The position numbers were made by a program, and so were the translations under genes. Under the pieces are notes generated by a model. The model was not told where the DNA came from, did not search any database, and was given only the letters and a program-made list of their open reading frames with translations. A stretch of 64,000 nucleotides of DNA, taken from contig NZ_CP108053.1 of NCBI RefSeq assembly GCF_036173105.1, forward strand, positions 6,138,001 through 6,202,000. The letters run 5' to 3'. Source of the DNA: Streptomyces sp. NBC_00287 (GTDB taxonomy: Bacteria; Actinomycetota; Actinomycetes; Streptomycetales; Streptomycetaceae). Below, piece by piece: positions 1 through 9,394 of this stretch; the first letter of the stretch is position 1; each line of letters opens with the position of its first letter.

Positions 1-172
1 CCGGATCTGGGCAGCGGCCGGCTCGATCCCCCTCTACCAGCGCCCCCAGCTGACAGCGGCGAAGAAGAACCTGGTGAACGCGGGCGCCTTCGGCTTCCAG
101 ACCCCGGTGTACGAGGACATGGGCTTCTTGAAGAAGGGCGCGCGGCCGGCGGCCGGCCCGTCGAAGAAGTAG
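1..172 (+). CDS. C-terminal end of a family 5 extracellular solute-binding lipoprotein (LpqW/OppA type), 5' truncated by the window edge
   Basis: Only the last 56 codons are present, read in the frame starting at base 2 and ending at TAG 170-172. The peptide ends with IWAAAGSIPLYQRPQ and GAFGFQTPVYEDMGF, the usual closing motif of cluster-C (family 5) peptide-binding proteins, then a short basic tail. In actinobacteria a protein of this family, called LpqW in mycobacteria where it affects lipomannan synthesis rather than uptake, often sits beside typA. That role is inferred from position only. A hairpin at 185-209 probably ends the transcript. Confidence 0.75.
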   Translation, partial: RIWAAAGSIPLYQRPQLTAAKKNLVNAGAFGFQTPVYEDMGFLKKGARPAAGPSKK

Positions 173-184
173 GGGTGATATTTG

Positions 185-209
185 GGGGCCGACGGCCGCC
201 GTCGGCCCC
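185..209 (+). terminator. Hairpin after the truncated binding-protein gene
   Basis: GGGGCCGAC and GTCGGCCCC form a perfect 9-bp stem with a 7-nt loop, 13 bases after the TAG. There is no T-run, which is common for Streptomyces terminators. Confidence 0.55.
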
Positions 210-366
210 GTAAACCCATCCCCACCTGCACCGATGTATCCCGGCGCGCCTCCGCACCCGCAGCCCCGTACCATGGGGTGAGGCCGTGGCATGTCAAGCC
301 CGGCAGGGCCCGCGTAACACTGATGTACGCGCAGGCCGTCCTCACACTCCGGGAGAACGCCGCAAT

Positions 367-2274
367 ATGGCCACGCGCCACGACATCCGTAACGTCGCCA
401 TCGTCGCCCACGTCGACCACGGCAAGACGACCATCGTCGATGCCATGCTCAAGCAGGCCGGCTCCTTCGCCGCGCACGCCGCCGAGTCCCTCGACGACCG
501 CATGATGGACTCGAACGACCTGGAGCGTGAGAAGGGCATCACGATCCTGGCCAAGAACACGGCCGTCAAGTACCACCCGAAGGATGGCGGCGACGTCATC
601 ACCATCAACATCATCGACACCCCCGGCCACGCCGACTTCGGCGGTGAGGTCGAGCGCGGTCTGTCGATGGTGGACGCGGTCGTGCTGCTCGTGGACGCCT
701 CCGAGGGCCCGCTGCCGCAGACCCGCTTCGTGCTCCGCAAGGCGCTCCAGCAGCGGCTGCCGGTCATCCTCTGCATCAACAAGACGGACCGGCCGGACTC
801 CCGGATCGACGAGGTCGTCAACGAGACGTACGACCTCTTCCTCGACCTGGACGCCGACGAGGACCAGATCGAGTTCCCGATCGTCTATGCCTGCGGCCGT
901 GACGGCATCGCCTCGCTGACCAAGCCGGAGGACGGCACCGTCCCCGCCGACTCCACCAGCCTGGAGCCGTTCTTCTCCACCATCCTGGAGCACGTCCCGG
1001 CCCCGATCTACGACGAGGCCGCCCCGCTCCAGGCCCATGTCACCAACCTGGACGCCGACAACTTCCTCGGCCGTATCGCGCTGCTCCGTGTCGAGCAGGG
1101 CGAGCTCAGGAAGGGCCAGACGGTCGCGTGGATCAAGCGTGACGGAACGATCAGCAACGTCCGTATCACCGAGCTGATGATGACCGAGGCGCTCACCCGC
1201 AAGCCCGCCGAGGTGGCGGGACCCGGTGACATCTGCGCCGTCGCCGGTATCTCGGACATCATGATCGGTGAGACCCTGGCCGACCCGGAGAACCCGGTCG
1301 CGCTGCCGCTGATCACGGTCGACGAGCCCGCGATCTCCATGACCATCGGCACCAACACCTCCCCGCTGGTCGGCCGCGGCGGCACCGGCAAGGGCGCCGA
1401 CGCGAAGGCGGCCGTCAAGGACCGCAAGGTCACCGCCCGTCAGGTCAAGGACCGCCTCGACCGCGAGCTGATCGGTAACGTCTCGCTCCGTGTCCTCGAC
1501 ACCGAGCGTCCCGACGCCTGGGAGGTCCAGGGCCGTGGTGAGCTCGCGCTCGCCATCCTGGTCGAGCAGATGCGCCGCGAGGGCTTCGAGCTGACCATCG
1601 GCAAGCCCCAGGTCGTCACCAAGCAGGTCGACGGCAAGACGTACGAGCCGGTCGAGCGCATGACGATCGACGTGCCCGAGGAGCACATGGGCGCGGTCAC
1701 GCAGCTCATGGGTGTCCGCAAGGGCCGTATGGACAACATGTCCAACCACGGCTCCGGCTGGGTCCGCATGGAGTTCGTCGTGCCGTCCCGCGGTCTCATC
1801 GGGTTCCGGACCGAGTTCCTGACCCAGACCCGCGGCACCGGCATCGGCCACTCCATCCACGAGGGCTTCGAGCCCTGGTTCGGCACGCTCCAGACCCGTA
1901 ACAACGGTTCCCTGGTCGCCGACCGCGCCGGTGCCGTCACCGCCTTTGCGATGACGAACCTTCAGGAGCGCGGTGTGCTGTTCACCGACCCGGGCACCGA
2001 GGTGTACGAGGGCATGATCGTCGGCGAGAACTCGCGCTCCGACGACATGGACGTCAACATCACCAAGGAGAAGAAGCTCACCAACATGCGGTCGTCCTCG
2101 GCCGACTCGTTCGAGGCGATCGTCCCGCCGCGCAAGCTCTCCCTGGAGCAGTCGCTGGAGTTCTGCCGTGACGACGAGTGCGTGGAGGTCACCCCGGAGG
2201 CGGTTCGCATCCGCAAGGTGAACCTGGACGCCCGCGAGCGCGCCCGCGCCGCGAGCCGCGCCAAGCACGGCTGA
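367..2274 (+). CDS. typA: Translational GTPase TypA/BipA
   Basis: A 635-residue ribosome-binding GTPase of the EF-G superfamily, acting in the cytoplasm on ribosome assembly and stress adaptation. The G1 loop is AHVDHGKT (residues 14-21); LEREKGITI is the switch I region, DTPGHADF the G3 motif and NKTD the G4 motif. The C-terminal third carries the family signature RGLIGFRTEFLTQTRGTG. The length is normal for BipA. ATG 367 is chosen because it begins directly at MATRHDIRNVAIVAHVDHG and has a GGGAGA ribosome site 10 nt upstream; the reading frame continues upstream to 286 but that part resembles no BipA. A strong terminator follows, so it is probably transcribed alone. Confidence 0.97.
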   Translation: MATRHDIRNVAIVAHVDHGKTTIVDAMLKQAGSFAAHAAESLDDRMMDSNDLEREKGITILAKNTAVKYHPKDGGDVITINIIDTPGHADFGGEVERGLSMVDAVVLLVDASEGPLPQTRFVLRKALQQRLPVILCINKTDRPDSRIDEVVNETYDLFLDLDADEDQIEFPIVYACGRDGIASLTKPEDGTVPADSTSLEPFFSTILEHVPAPIYDEAAPLQAHVTNLDADNFLGRIALLRVEQGELRKGQTVAWIKRDGTISNVRITELMMTEALTRKPAEVAGPGDICAVAGISDIMIGETLADPENPVALPLITVDEPAISMTIGTNTSPLVGRGGTGKGADAKAAVKDRKVTARQVKDRLDRELIGNVSLRVLDTERPDAWEVQGRGELALAILVEQMRREGFELTIGKPQVVTKQVDGKTYEPVERMTIDVPEEHMGAVTQLMGVRKGRMDNMSNHGSGWVRMEFVVPSRGLIGFRTEFLTQTRGTGIGHSIHEGFEPWFGTLQTRNNGSLVADRAGAVTAFAMTNLQERGVLFTDPGTEVYEGMIVGENSRSDDMDVNITKEKKLTNMRSSSADSFEAIVPPRKLSLEQSLEFCRDDECVEVTPEAVRIRKVNLDARERARAASRAKHG

Positions 2275-2298
2275 ACCGCCCTGTAGCACCGGCACTTG

Positions 2299-2333
2299 AG
2301 CCCGGATCCCCTCATGGTGAGGGGATCCGGGCT
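2299..2333 (+). terminator. Rho-independent terminator of typA
   Basis: A perfect 16-bp stem (AGCCCGGATCCCCTCA with its complement) around a 3-nt loop, followed by TTCT, 25 bp after the typA stop. Confidence 0.92.
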
Positions 2334-2922
2334 TTCTGCAACCGGTTTTTCGACCCCCGACTGTCCGTAATGCGGAGATCCTCGCCCGATAGCCATGTAA
2401 CACGTCCGTTTCGCGCCCTTCTCGGGGCGAACGCTTTGTCCAGATTTTGGAAGGTCTACGCGCCAGCTGTGACTGAATTGAGATTTAAAGACAGTGGTCG
2501 GTACTTGGCACATGGCAGATAGTTAGCCGCGTAGCGCTCGGGTCAATGGGTCTCGCGCTGTGGGGACAGCGCCGACTCACGAGCACCAGGGGGTGTCTGA
2601 CCCTCCGTCAGGGGTGTCGGAGGAAAGACATGTACCCCCTCCTGTCGGTGAACGCGTTGAGTCACGAGGAGGAACCCATGTGCGGTGTCATGCGCACCAG
2701 GTGGGTCATGCCGTCCGTTTTCGTCGATCCACGTTCCGCGCGGGGCAGTTGCCGCTGACGTGGTGACCGGCGGACAGAACCGCCGTTCAACTACGCGCGT
2801 CCGGCTGCGGTTTCCGCATGCCTCGGGGTGCCCCGACGTTTCTTCATGATCCGATCCGCGACCACGCACACCCTGCGCCGGTCGTGGGTTCGGCACACCC
2901 ACACCTGTGAAACGGACGAACT
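2334..2922 (+). promoter_or_regulatory. 589-bp leader and promoter region of the first bldK-type operon
   Basis: No gene is seen here. Bases 2430-2530 are unusually AT-rich for this genome and probably hold the promoter, but no convincing -35/-10 pair could be fixed. At 2522-2535 lies GTTAGCCGCGTAGC, whose complement GCTACGCGGCTAAC matches 12 of 14 bases of a palindrome at 15742-15755 between the other two transporter operons. Further down, AGGGGGTGTC and AGGGGTGTC are repeated near 2588-2621 and could form structure in a long 5' leader. Confidence 0.5.
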
Positions 2923-3957
2923 GTGACAAGTCCCATCGATATCGAGGGCGGCGGGAGTTCGGTCGTCGTCGATGGCGAACCAGAGCCGAAGACGAAGCCC
3001 GAGGACGAGCAACTCATCGGCCGGTCTCCCGGCCAGCTGATGTGGATCCGCTTCAAGCGCGACCGCACCGGCGTGATCTCGGCGTACGTCGTCATCTTCT
3101 TCTTCGCGGTCGGACTGCTCGCCCCGCTGATCGCCAAGCTGTACGGCAAGACCCCGTACACGGTGTACGCCGACGAGCGCCCGGAACTGTTCGACAGCGC
3201 GGGTGTGCCGGTGCAGCCCAACGGCGGTATCAGCGGCGAGTTCTGGTTCGGCCTCGAACCGGGCAACGGCTACGACGTCTTCACCAAGCTGCTCTACGGA
3301 ATCCGCAACTCCCTGGGCATCTCGCTCGCGGTGACCCTGGCCACCGTGATCACCGGCATCGTCCTCGGCGTCGCGGCCGGCTACCTCGGTGGCAAGACGG
3401 ACTATGTGATCAGCCGGGTGATCGACTTCCTGCTCGCCATCCCCTCCCAGCTGTTCTTCATCGCGAGCATGCCGGTCGTGGTCTCCCTGTTCGTCAGCCC
3501 ACGGGACGAGACCCCGGTCTATGTCCGGGTCGTCGCGCTGATCTCGGTGATGTGGGTGCTCGGCTGGATGAGCCTCGCGCGCATCCTGCGCGGCACCGCA
3601 CTGGCCCTGCGAGAACGGGAGTTCATCGAGGCCGCCAAGGTGAGCGGCGCGCCGCCGGGCCGCATCATCCGCAAGGAGGTCCTGCCCAATGTGGTCACAC
3701 CGATCCTGGTGCAGGCCACCTATATGCTGCCGAACTTTGTGACCGCCGAAGCCGGTCTGAGCTTCCTGGGCGTGGGTCTGGTCGAACCGACCCCGGACTG
3801 GGGCCAGATGTTCTCCAAGGCGGCGACCGAGCTCGTCATGCAGAACGACATCACCTACATGTTCTTCCCGGGCATCTCGATGATCATCTTCATCGTGGCC
3901 TTCAACCTGCTCGGGGATTCGGTCCGGGACGCCTTCGACCCCAAGACGGCCCGCTGA
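2923..3957 (+). CDS. bldKA: Oligopeptide ABC transporter permease, OppC/DppC type (BldKA-like)
   Basis: Inner-membrane permease of 344 residues. A cytoplasmic N-terminus is followed by the first membrane segment (about residues 55-75), a large extracellular loop with WFGLEPGNGYDV, and then the BPD_transp_1 domain with the EAA loop EAAKVSGAPPGRIIRKEVLPN that docks on the ATPase. It pairs with the OppB-type permease at 5967. The GTG start has only a weak upstream ribosome site. It is first in a five-gene operon whose order (permease, lipoprotein, permease, two ATPases) is that of the S. coelicolor bldK locus, which imports an oligopeptide signal needed for aerial mycelium. Which of the two such operons here is the true bldK orthologue cannot be settled from sequence alone. 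Confidence 0.85.
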   Translation: MTSPIDIEGGGSSVVVDGEPEPKTKPEDEQLIGRSPGQLMWIRFKRDRTGVISAYVVIFFFAVGLLAPLIAKLYGKTPYTVYADERPELFDSAGVPVQPNGGISGEFWFGLEPGNGYDVFTKLLYGIRNSLGISLAVTLATVITGIVLGVAAGYLGGKTDYVISRVIDFLLAIPSQLFFIASMPVVVSLFVSPRDETPVYVRVVALISVMWVLGWMSLARILRGTALALREREFIEAAKVSGAPPGRIIRKEVLPNVVTPILVQATYMLPNFVTAEAGLSFLGVGLVEPTPDWGQMFSKAATELVMQNDITYMFFPGISMIIFIVAFNLLGDSVRDAFDPKTAR

Positions 3958-4067
3958 CCGACACGTTGAGGGGCGTCCTCGCCCGACCTCCGGCCGACGA
4001 CACACGACCGTCGCCGGACAGCACTTCATCGGCACTGGTGAACACATAGATGGGTGGGAATTGAGTG

Positions 4068-5876
4068 ATGGGTAAGGGTGGACGCCACGCGTACGCCGCG
4101 ATCTCCCTGCTCGCGGCGGGAGCTCTTGTGCTCACCGGCTGCAGCGAGGGCGGCAGTGAAGGCACCGGCAACGACAAGGAAGACAAGGAGAACGCCCAAC
4201 GGCAGCAGTCGGGCATCGAGTTCGGCGACGCCGAAGCCTCGACCGGCCCCGCCGCCGAGGTCCCCGGCGCCAAGCCGGGCGGCGCGATCACCGTGCTCCA
4301 GCGCGACAGCTTCGCGCACCTCGACCCCGGGCAGATCTACGTCTCCGACGAGATGGCCCTGTCGCAGCTGATCCACAGAGGCCTCACCGGCTACAAGGCC
4401 ACCAGCGACGACGGCAAGAAGCACGAGGTCGTCGGCGACCTGGCCACCGACTCCGGTACCACCACGGACGGCGGCAAGACCTGGAAGTTCACGCTGAAGG
4501 ACGGGATCAAGTGGGCCGACGGCTCCGCGATCACCGCCACCGACGTGCGCCACACCTTCGAGCGGCTCTTCGCGCCGTTCATCTCCAACGGCCCGACGTT
4601 CATCCAGCAGTGGCTCGCCGACACTCCGGGCGCGGAGTACCGGAGCCTGCTCAAGGACGGCCCCTACAAGGGCAAGCACCTGCCGGACACGGTGCTGGAG
4701 ACGCCGGACGACAAAACGATCCTGTTCAAGTTCAAGTCCGCCAAGCCGGACCTGCCGTACGCGCTGGCCATGGCGGGCTACTCGATCGTCTCCGAGGAGA
4801 ACGACACCAAGGAGAAGTACGACAAGGAGCCGATGACGGCCGGTCCGTACAAGATCCAGGAGTTCAAGTCCGGCAAGTCGATGGTCCTGGTGAAGAACAC
4901 CAACTGGGACGCGAAGACCGACCCGATCCGCCGCCAGTACGTCGACCAGTTCAACTTCCAGTTCAACAAGCAGTTCGAGGACTCCACCAAGGCCATCCTC
5001 GACGACTCCGGCACCAACGCGACCGCGATCAGCTTCAATAACGAGGTGGACGCGGGCAACTTGTCCAAGGTGCTCGGCGACTCGGCAATGAAGTCACGCA
5101 CCATCTCCGGCTACCAGCCGTACGTGGGCCAAATGAATATCAACCTGTCTCACAAGGAGATGCAGGACAAAGCCGTCCGGGAGGCCATAGCCTATGCCCT
5201 CCCGATCACCCCGTTCGTGCGAGCCTCTGGCGGCACTGCGGCCCGTGAGGTCGCCGGCGGTCTGATCAGCCCGACCGTCACCGGCTACGACCCGGCCTTC
5301 GACCCCTTCGGCAAGAAGAAGAAGCCCGCCGGTGACCCGGCCAAGGCCAAGGAACTGCTGGACAAGGCCGGCAAGTCGGGCCTGAAGCTGACCTTCGGCT
5401 ACATCAACACCCCCGAGGGCCAGCAGTACTCCACCGCCATGGCGGCGGGCCTGGAGAAGGCCGGCTTCGATGTGCAGCGCCAGGAGATCCCGGCCGAGAC
5501 CTACTACGACCAGGTCTCCAAGGTCGAGAACAACTTCGACATCTACCACACCGCGTGGGGTGCCGACTGGCCGAGCGCCTCGACCGTCATCCCGCCGCTG
5601 TACGACGGCCGCCAGATCCAGGACGGCGCCTCGAACTACTCGCACATCAACGACCCGAAGGTCAACGCCGACATCGACAAGGCGTCCACCATCACCGACC
5701 CGGTGAAGGCCGCCGAGGCCTGGAACAAGATCAACGAGTACATCGTCAAGGACGTCGTCTCCAACATCCCGACGGCGTACTACAAGCAGACCCAGATCGC
5801 CGGTTCCAAGATCGGTGGCCTGGTGTACGACGACGTCATCGGTGGCGTCGACCCGCGCCGGCTGTTCGTGAAGTAA
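4068..5876 (+). CDS. bldKB: Oligopeptide-binding lipoprotein (BldKB-like)
   Basis: Extracellular family 5 solute-binding protein of 602 residues, near the 600 reported for BldKB. The Sec signal with lipobox LTGC puts the lipidated cysteine near residue 24. The mature protein contains TFTLKDGIKWADG-like and DVRHTFERLF segments typical of the peptide-binding fold. The start is ATG 4068 with GGGTGGGAATTG upstream; an in-frame GTG lies 3 nt earlier. A strong hairpin (5899-5928) follows the stop and may let this gene be expressed above the downstream permease and ATPase genes. It is expected to capture peptides outside the membrane for the BldKA/KC channel. Confidence 0.88.
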   Translation: MGKGGRHAYAAISLLAAGALVLTGCSEGGSEGTGNDKEDKENAQRQQSGIEFGDAEASTGPAAEVPGAKPGGAITVLQRDSFAHLDPGQIYVSDEMALSQLIHRGLTGYKATSDDGKKHEVVGDLATDSGTTTDGGKTWKFTLKDGIKWADGSAITATDVRHTFERLFAPFISNGPTFIQQWLADTPGAEYRSLLKDGPYKGKHLPDTVLETPDDKTILFKFKSAKPDLPYALAMAGYSIVSEENDTKEKYDKEPMTAGPYKIQEFKSGKSMVLVKNTNWDAKTDPIRRQYVDQFNFQFNKQFEDSTKAILDDSGTNATAISFNNEVDAGNLSKVLGDSAMKSRTISGYQPYVGQMNINLSHKEMQDKAVREAIAYALPITPFVRASGGTAAREVAGGLISPTVTGYDPAFDPFGKKKKPAGDPAKAKELLDKAGKSGLKLTFGYINTPEGQQYSTAMAAGLEKAGFDVQRQEIPAETYYDQVSKVENNFDIYHTAWGADWPSASTVIPPLYDGRQIQDGASNYSHINDPKVNADIDKASTITDPVKAAEAWNKINEYIVKDVVSNIPTAYYKQTQIAGSKIGGLVYDDVIGGVDPRRLFVK

Positions 5877-5898
5877 CCCCTTCCCGACCGCGGTGCCC

Positions 5899-5928
5899 GG
5901 TGCGCCCCGTCCCGTGACGGGGCGCACC
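5899..5928 (+). terminator. Intra-operon hairpin after the binding-protein gene
   Basis: GGTGCGCCCCGTC pairs perfectly with GACGGGGCGCACC across a 4-nt loop, 22 bp past the lipoprotein stop and 38 bp before the permease start. It probably attenuates or protects the transcript rather than ending the operon. Confidence 0.7.
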
Positions 5929-5966
5929 GCGCCGCACGGCCTTCGAGTCCGAAAGCTGCCACTGAG

Positions 5967-6947
5967 ATGCTGCGCTTCCTCTTCCGCCGGATCCTCGGCT
6001 CGATCGTGATCCTGATCCTGCTGACCGTCGTCGCCTTCCTGCTCTTCTTCGGCATGCCCCGGGACCCGGCGCTGCTGATGTGCGGCAAGACGTGTACGCC
6101 CGAGGCGCTGGAGAACATCCACCGCACACTCGGCATCGACAAGTCGATCCCCGAGCAGTTCTGGATCTTCATCCAGGGGATCGTCATGGGCCGCGACGAC
6201 TTCTCCCAGGGGCCCTGCCCCGCCCCCTGTTTCGGCTACTCGTACCACACCAACGAGCAGGTCTGGTCGACGCTGCTGGACCGGCTGCCGCTGACCGTCT
6301 CGCTCGCGCTCGGCGCCACCGTGGTGTTCCTCTTCGTCGGGCTCGGCACCGGCATGATCGCCGCCTGGCGGCGCGGAACACTGGTGGACAAGTCGTTCAC
6401 GGCGGGCTCCATGGTGCTCAGTTCGATGCAGATCTACTTCCTGGGCCCGCTGGCCATGGCCATCCTGGTGTACCAGACCCATATCTTCGACGAACCCCGC
6501 TACACCGAACTCACCAAGGATCCCGTCGCCTGGTTCACCGGGCTGATCATCCCCTGGGTCGTCCTGTCCACCATCTTCGCCGCGCAGTACACCCGTATGG
6601 CGCGCTCGTCGATGATCGAACAGCTCCAGGAGGAACACGTCCGCACCGCCCGCGCCAAGGGCATGAGCAGACGGTACGTCTTCTTCCGGTACGCCTGGCG
6701 CGGCTCCCTCATCCCGATCGTCACCATCCTCGGCATCGACCTCTCCTCGATGCTGGGCGGCGCGATCATCACCGAGTACACCTTCGGACTGCCCGGACTC
6801 GGGCATCTCGCGGTGGAATCGGTGCAGTTCAGCGATCTCCCGCTGCTGCTCGGCGTGATGCTCTTCGCCGCCGCCGTGATCCTGATGTGCAACATCGTCG
6901 TCGACGCCGTGTACGCCGTGATCGACCCGCGCGTGCGGCTGTCCTAG
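5967..6947 (+). CDS. bldKC: Oligopeptide ABC transporter permease, OppB/DppB type (BldKC-like)
   Basis: A 326-residue inner-membrane permease. It begins with the typical MLRFLFRRILG and a first membrane helix, then an extracellular loop, then the BPD_transp_1 domain. The EAA motif is EEHVRTARAKGMSRRYVFFRYAWR and the C-terminus VIDPRVRLS is characteristic of OppB. The extracellular loop is unusual in carrying paired cysteines, MCGKTC and CPAPC, conserved in the paralogue at 11644-12624 and possibly disulphide-bonded. It should form the channel with BldKA. Confidence 0.88.
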   Translation: MLRFLFRRILGSIVILILLTVVAFLLFFGMPRDPALLMCGKTCTPEALENIHRTLGIDKSIPEQFWIFIQGIVMGRDDFSQGPCPAPCFGYSYHTNEQVWSTLLDRLPLTVSLALGATVVFLFVGLGTGMIAAWRRGTLVDKSFTAGSMVLSSMQIYFLGPLAMAILVYQTHIFDEPRYTELTKDPVAWFTGLIIPWVVLSTIFAAQYTRMARSSMIEQLQEEHVRTARAKGMSRRYVFFRYAWRGSLIPIVTILGIDLSSMLGGAIITEYTFGLPGLGHLAVESVQFSDLPLLLGVMLFAAAVILMCNIVVDAVYAVIDPRVRLS

Positions 6948-6967
6948 CCGCCCTTAGGAGCACTTTC

Positions 6968-8029
6968 GTGACCACTTTGACCAAGGAGGCCGGGGCCCCC
7001 GTTCCGGCCGGCGCGGGCGCGTTTCTCTCGGTGCGGGACCTGCATGTCAGCTTCCGGACCGAGGACGGCATCGTCCGGGCCGTCGACGGGCTCTCCTTCG
7101 ACCTCGAACGGGGCCGCACGCTCGGCATCGTCGGGGAGTCGGGCTCCGGGAAGTCCGTCACCAACCTGACCGTCCTCGGCCTGCACAACCCGATGTTCAC
7201 TACCGTCGAGGGCGAGATCCTGCTCGAGGGTCAGGAGCTGACGACCGCCCGGGAGTCGGAGCTGGAGAAGCTGCGCGGCAACAAGGTCGCGATGATCTTC
7301 CAGGACCCACTGACCGCGCTCTCCCCGTACTACTCGGTGGGCCGCCAGATCGCCGAGCCGTACATGAAGCACCGGGGCGCCTCCAAGAAGGAGGCCTGGG
7401 CGCGGACCGTGGAGATGCTCGGCAAGGTCGGCATCCCCAACCCCAAGGAGCGGGCGAAGGATTACCCGCACCAGTTCTCCGGCGGTATGCGTCAGCGCGC
7501 GATGATCGCGATGGCGCTGGTCTGCGACCCGGACCTCTTGATCGCCGACGAGCCGACGACCGCGCTGGACGTGACGGTCCAGGCGCAGATCCTGGATCTG
7601 CTGAAGGACCTCCAGCAGGAGTTCGGCTCGGCGATCATCTTCATCACGCACGACCTCGGGGTCATCGCCGACATGGCCGACGACATCATGGTGATGTACG
7701 CGGGTGGCGCGATCGAGCGGGGCTCGGCGCGCGAGGTGCTCAGGGCGCCGCAACATCCGTACACCTGGGGCCTGTTGAACTCCATGCCACGGATCAACTC
7801 GGACGTCGGCGCGCCCCTCGCGCCCATCCCGGGCTCCCCGCCGTCGCTGCTCAAGCCGCCCCCGGGCTGCCGGTTCCATCCGCGCTGCACCTTCCAGGAC
7901 CGGGTGGGCGGCAGCCGCTGCGTCACCGAACGCCCGCTGCTGGGCCCCGACCGGGCCTCCGCCTGTCATCTGACGGCGGAACAGAAGCGGACCATCTTCA
8001 TCGAAGAGATCAAGCCCCGGCTGGGCTAG
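6968..8029 (+). CDS. bldKD: Oligopeptide ABC transporter ATPase, OppD type (BldKD-like)
   Basis: A 353-residue cytoplasmic ATPase powering peptide uptake. Visible motifs are Walker A GESGSGKS, Q-loop FQDPLTALSP, signature FSGGMRQR, Walker B LLIADEP, the H-loop histidine in FITHDLG, and the C-terminal oligopeptide domain with GCRFHPRC. GTG 6968 is chosen because TAGGAG lies 7 nt upstream and homologues begin here; the frame stays open further upstream but that stretch is antisense-like arginine-rich text overlapping the permease. It works as a heterodimer with the next gene. Confidence 0.92.
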   Translation: MTTLTKEAGAPVPAGAGAFLSVRDLHVSFRTEDGIVRAVDGLSFDLERGRTLGIVGESGSGKSVTNLTVLGLHNPMFTTVEGEILLEGQELTTARESELEKLRGNKVAMIFQDPLTALSPYYSVGRQIAEPYMKHRGASKKEAWARTVEMLGKVGIPNPKERAKDYPHQFSGGMRQRAMIAMALVCDPDLLIADEPTTALDVTVQAQILDLLKDLQQEFGSAIIFITHDLGVIADMADDIMVMYAGGAIERGSAREVLRAPQHPYTWGLLNSMPRINSDVGAPLAPIPGSPPSLLKPPPGCRFHPRCTFQDRVGGSRCVTERPLLGPDRASACHLTAEQKRTIFIEEIKPRLG

Positions 8030-8048
8030 GGCCACAGGAGGACACGTC

Positions 8049-9179
8049 ATGACAGAGGACCTCGTCCTCCCCGCACCCCGGCAGGCCGCGACGGCCGGGG
8101 AGCCGCTGCTGAAGGTGGAGGGGCTGACCAAGCACTTCCCGGTGAAGGGCGGTTTCCCGATCCGCCGGACCGTCGGCCATGTCCAGGCCGTCGACGGCAT
8201 CGACCTGACCGTGCACGTCGGCGAGAGCTTCGGCCTGGTGGGGGAGTCCGGCTGCGGCAAGTCGACGACCGGCCGCCTGATCACCCGGCTGCTGGAGCCG
8301 ACTGCCGGCTCGATCTCGTACCGCGGCCAGGACATCACCCACGCCAACCGCAAGCAGCTCGCCCCGATCAGGTCCGAGATCCAGATGATCTTCCAGGACC
8401 CGTACTCCTCCCTCAACCCCCGCCAGACGGTCGGCAAGATCATCTCGGGTCCGATGGAGATCAACGGCATCGACCCGGAGGGCGGCCGCGAGAAGCGGGT
8501 ACGCGAGCTGCTGGAGATCGTCGGCCTCAACCCCGAGCACTACAACCGCTTCCCGCACGAGTTCTCCGGCGGTCAGCGCCAACGGATCGGTGTGGCAAGG
8601 GCGTTGGCCCTTGAACCGAAGCTGATCGTGGCGGACGAGCCGGTGTCGGCCCTGGACGTCTCGATCCAGGCCCAGGTGGTCAACCTGCTCCAGAAGGTGC
8701 AGGACGAACTCGGCATCGCGTTCCTGTTCATCGCCCACGACCTCGCTGTCGTACGGCACTTCTCGCAGCGCGTCGCGGTCATGTACCTCGGCAAGGTGAT
8801 CGAGGTCGGCGACCGTGAGTCCATCTACACCCGCCCTCGCCACCCCTACACCCACGCCCTGCTGTCCGCGGTGCCCGAGGTGAACCTGGCGGACGAGGAC
8901 GCGGCCCCGCGCGAGCGCATCCGCCTCGCCGGCGACGTCCCCTCCCCGATCTCCCCGCCCTCCGGCTGCCGCTTCCGCACCCGCTGCTGGAAGGCGCAGG
9001 ACAAGTGCGCGGCGGAGGAACCCCCACTGATCCGTATCTCCGGCAACCACGAGGGCCACTTGACGGCCTGCCACTTCCCGGAGGACCCGACGATCGAGGC
9101 CCGGGCGGAGGACATCGTGCTGGACCCGGCGTTGGCGGCCTTGGAGGAGTCGCTGGAAGGGGTGCGTGACGACGAGTGA
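8049..9179 (+). CDS. bldKE: Oligopeptide ABC transporter ATPase, OppF type (BldKE-like)
   Basis: A 376-residue ATPase, last of the operon. Walker A is GESGCGKS, the signature FSGGQRQR and Walker B LIVADEP, with the C-terminal GCRFRTRCW oligopeptide motif. An excellent AGGAGG ribosome site precedes ATG 8049. The central 260 residues are about 90 percent identical to the OppF encoded on the opposite strand at 9486-10532, including an identical 62-nt stretch at DNA level, so the pair forms an inverted repeat. The last 40 residues differ and are acidic. Confidence 0.93.
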   Translation: MTEDLVLPAPRQAATAGEPLLKVEGLTKHFPVKGGFPIRRTVGHVQAVDGIDLTVHVGESFGLVGESGCGKSTTGRLITRLLEPTAGSISYRGQDITHANRKQLAPIRSEIQMIFQDPYSSLNPRQTVGKIISGPMEINGIDPEGGREKRVRELLEIVGLNPEHYNRFPHEFSGGQRQRIGVARALALEPKLIVADEPVSALDVSIQAQVVNLLQKVQDELGIAFLFIAHDLAVVRHFSQRVAVMYLGKVIEVGDRESIYTRPRHPYTHALLSAVPEVNLADEDAAPRERIRLAGDVPSPISPPSGCRFRTRCWKAQDKCAAEEPPLIRISGNHEGHLTACHFPEDPTIEARAEDIVLDPALAALEESLEGVRDDE

Positions 9180-9193
9180 CGACACCGCGGGCC

Positions 9194-9235
9194 GGTGGGG
9201 GCTGTCGCGCAGTTCCCCGCGCCCCTGAAGGGGCG
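9194..9235. repeat. Dispersed intergenic repeat common in Streptomyces genomes
   Basis: The core GCGCAGTTCCCCGCGCCCCT, preceded by GGTGGGGGCTGTC and followed by the complement of its end, is a sequence I recognise as recurring between genes across Streptomyces chromosomes. Its 3' part forms a hairpin, CGCCCCT (9220-9226) with AGGGGCG (9229-9235). Confidence 0.6.
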
Positions 9236-9367
9236 TAGCCGCGCCCTGCGACCGTGATGATCTCCGGGCTCGTGGCGGTCAGGGGGACCGTCCCCAGTCC
9301 CCGTACCGCTCGGCCACCGCGAGCCCGGACGCCCGTAGCGGCCTGTCACGTCAACGGAAATGGAACA

Positions 9368-9394
9368 GGGCCCGTGCCGGGGAGGCACGGGCCC
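9368..9394. terminator. Two-way terminator between the convergent bldK-type operons
   Basis: GGGCCCGTGCC pairs perfectly with GGCACGGGCCC around a 5-nt loop. It lies between the converging OppF genes and can serve both. Confidence 0.75.

Noticed and set aside
34..2403. Long minus-strand open frame of 789 codons opposite typA
   Set aside because: It is antisense to a clear TypA protein, rich in Val/Arg/Asp-Leu repeats typical of high-GC antisense frames, and has no ribosome site or domain.
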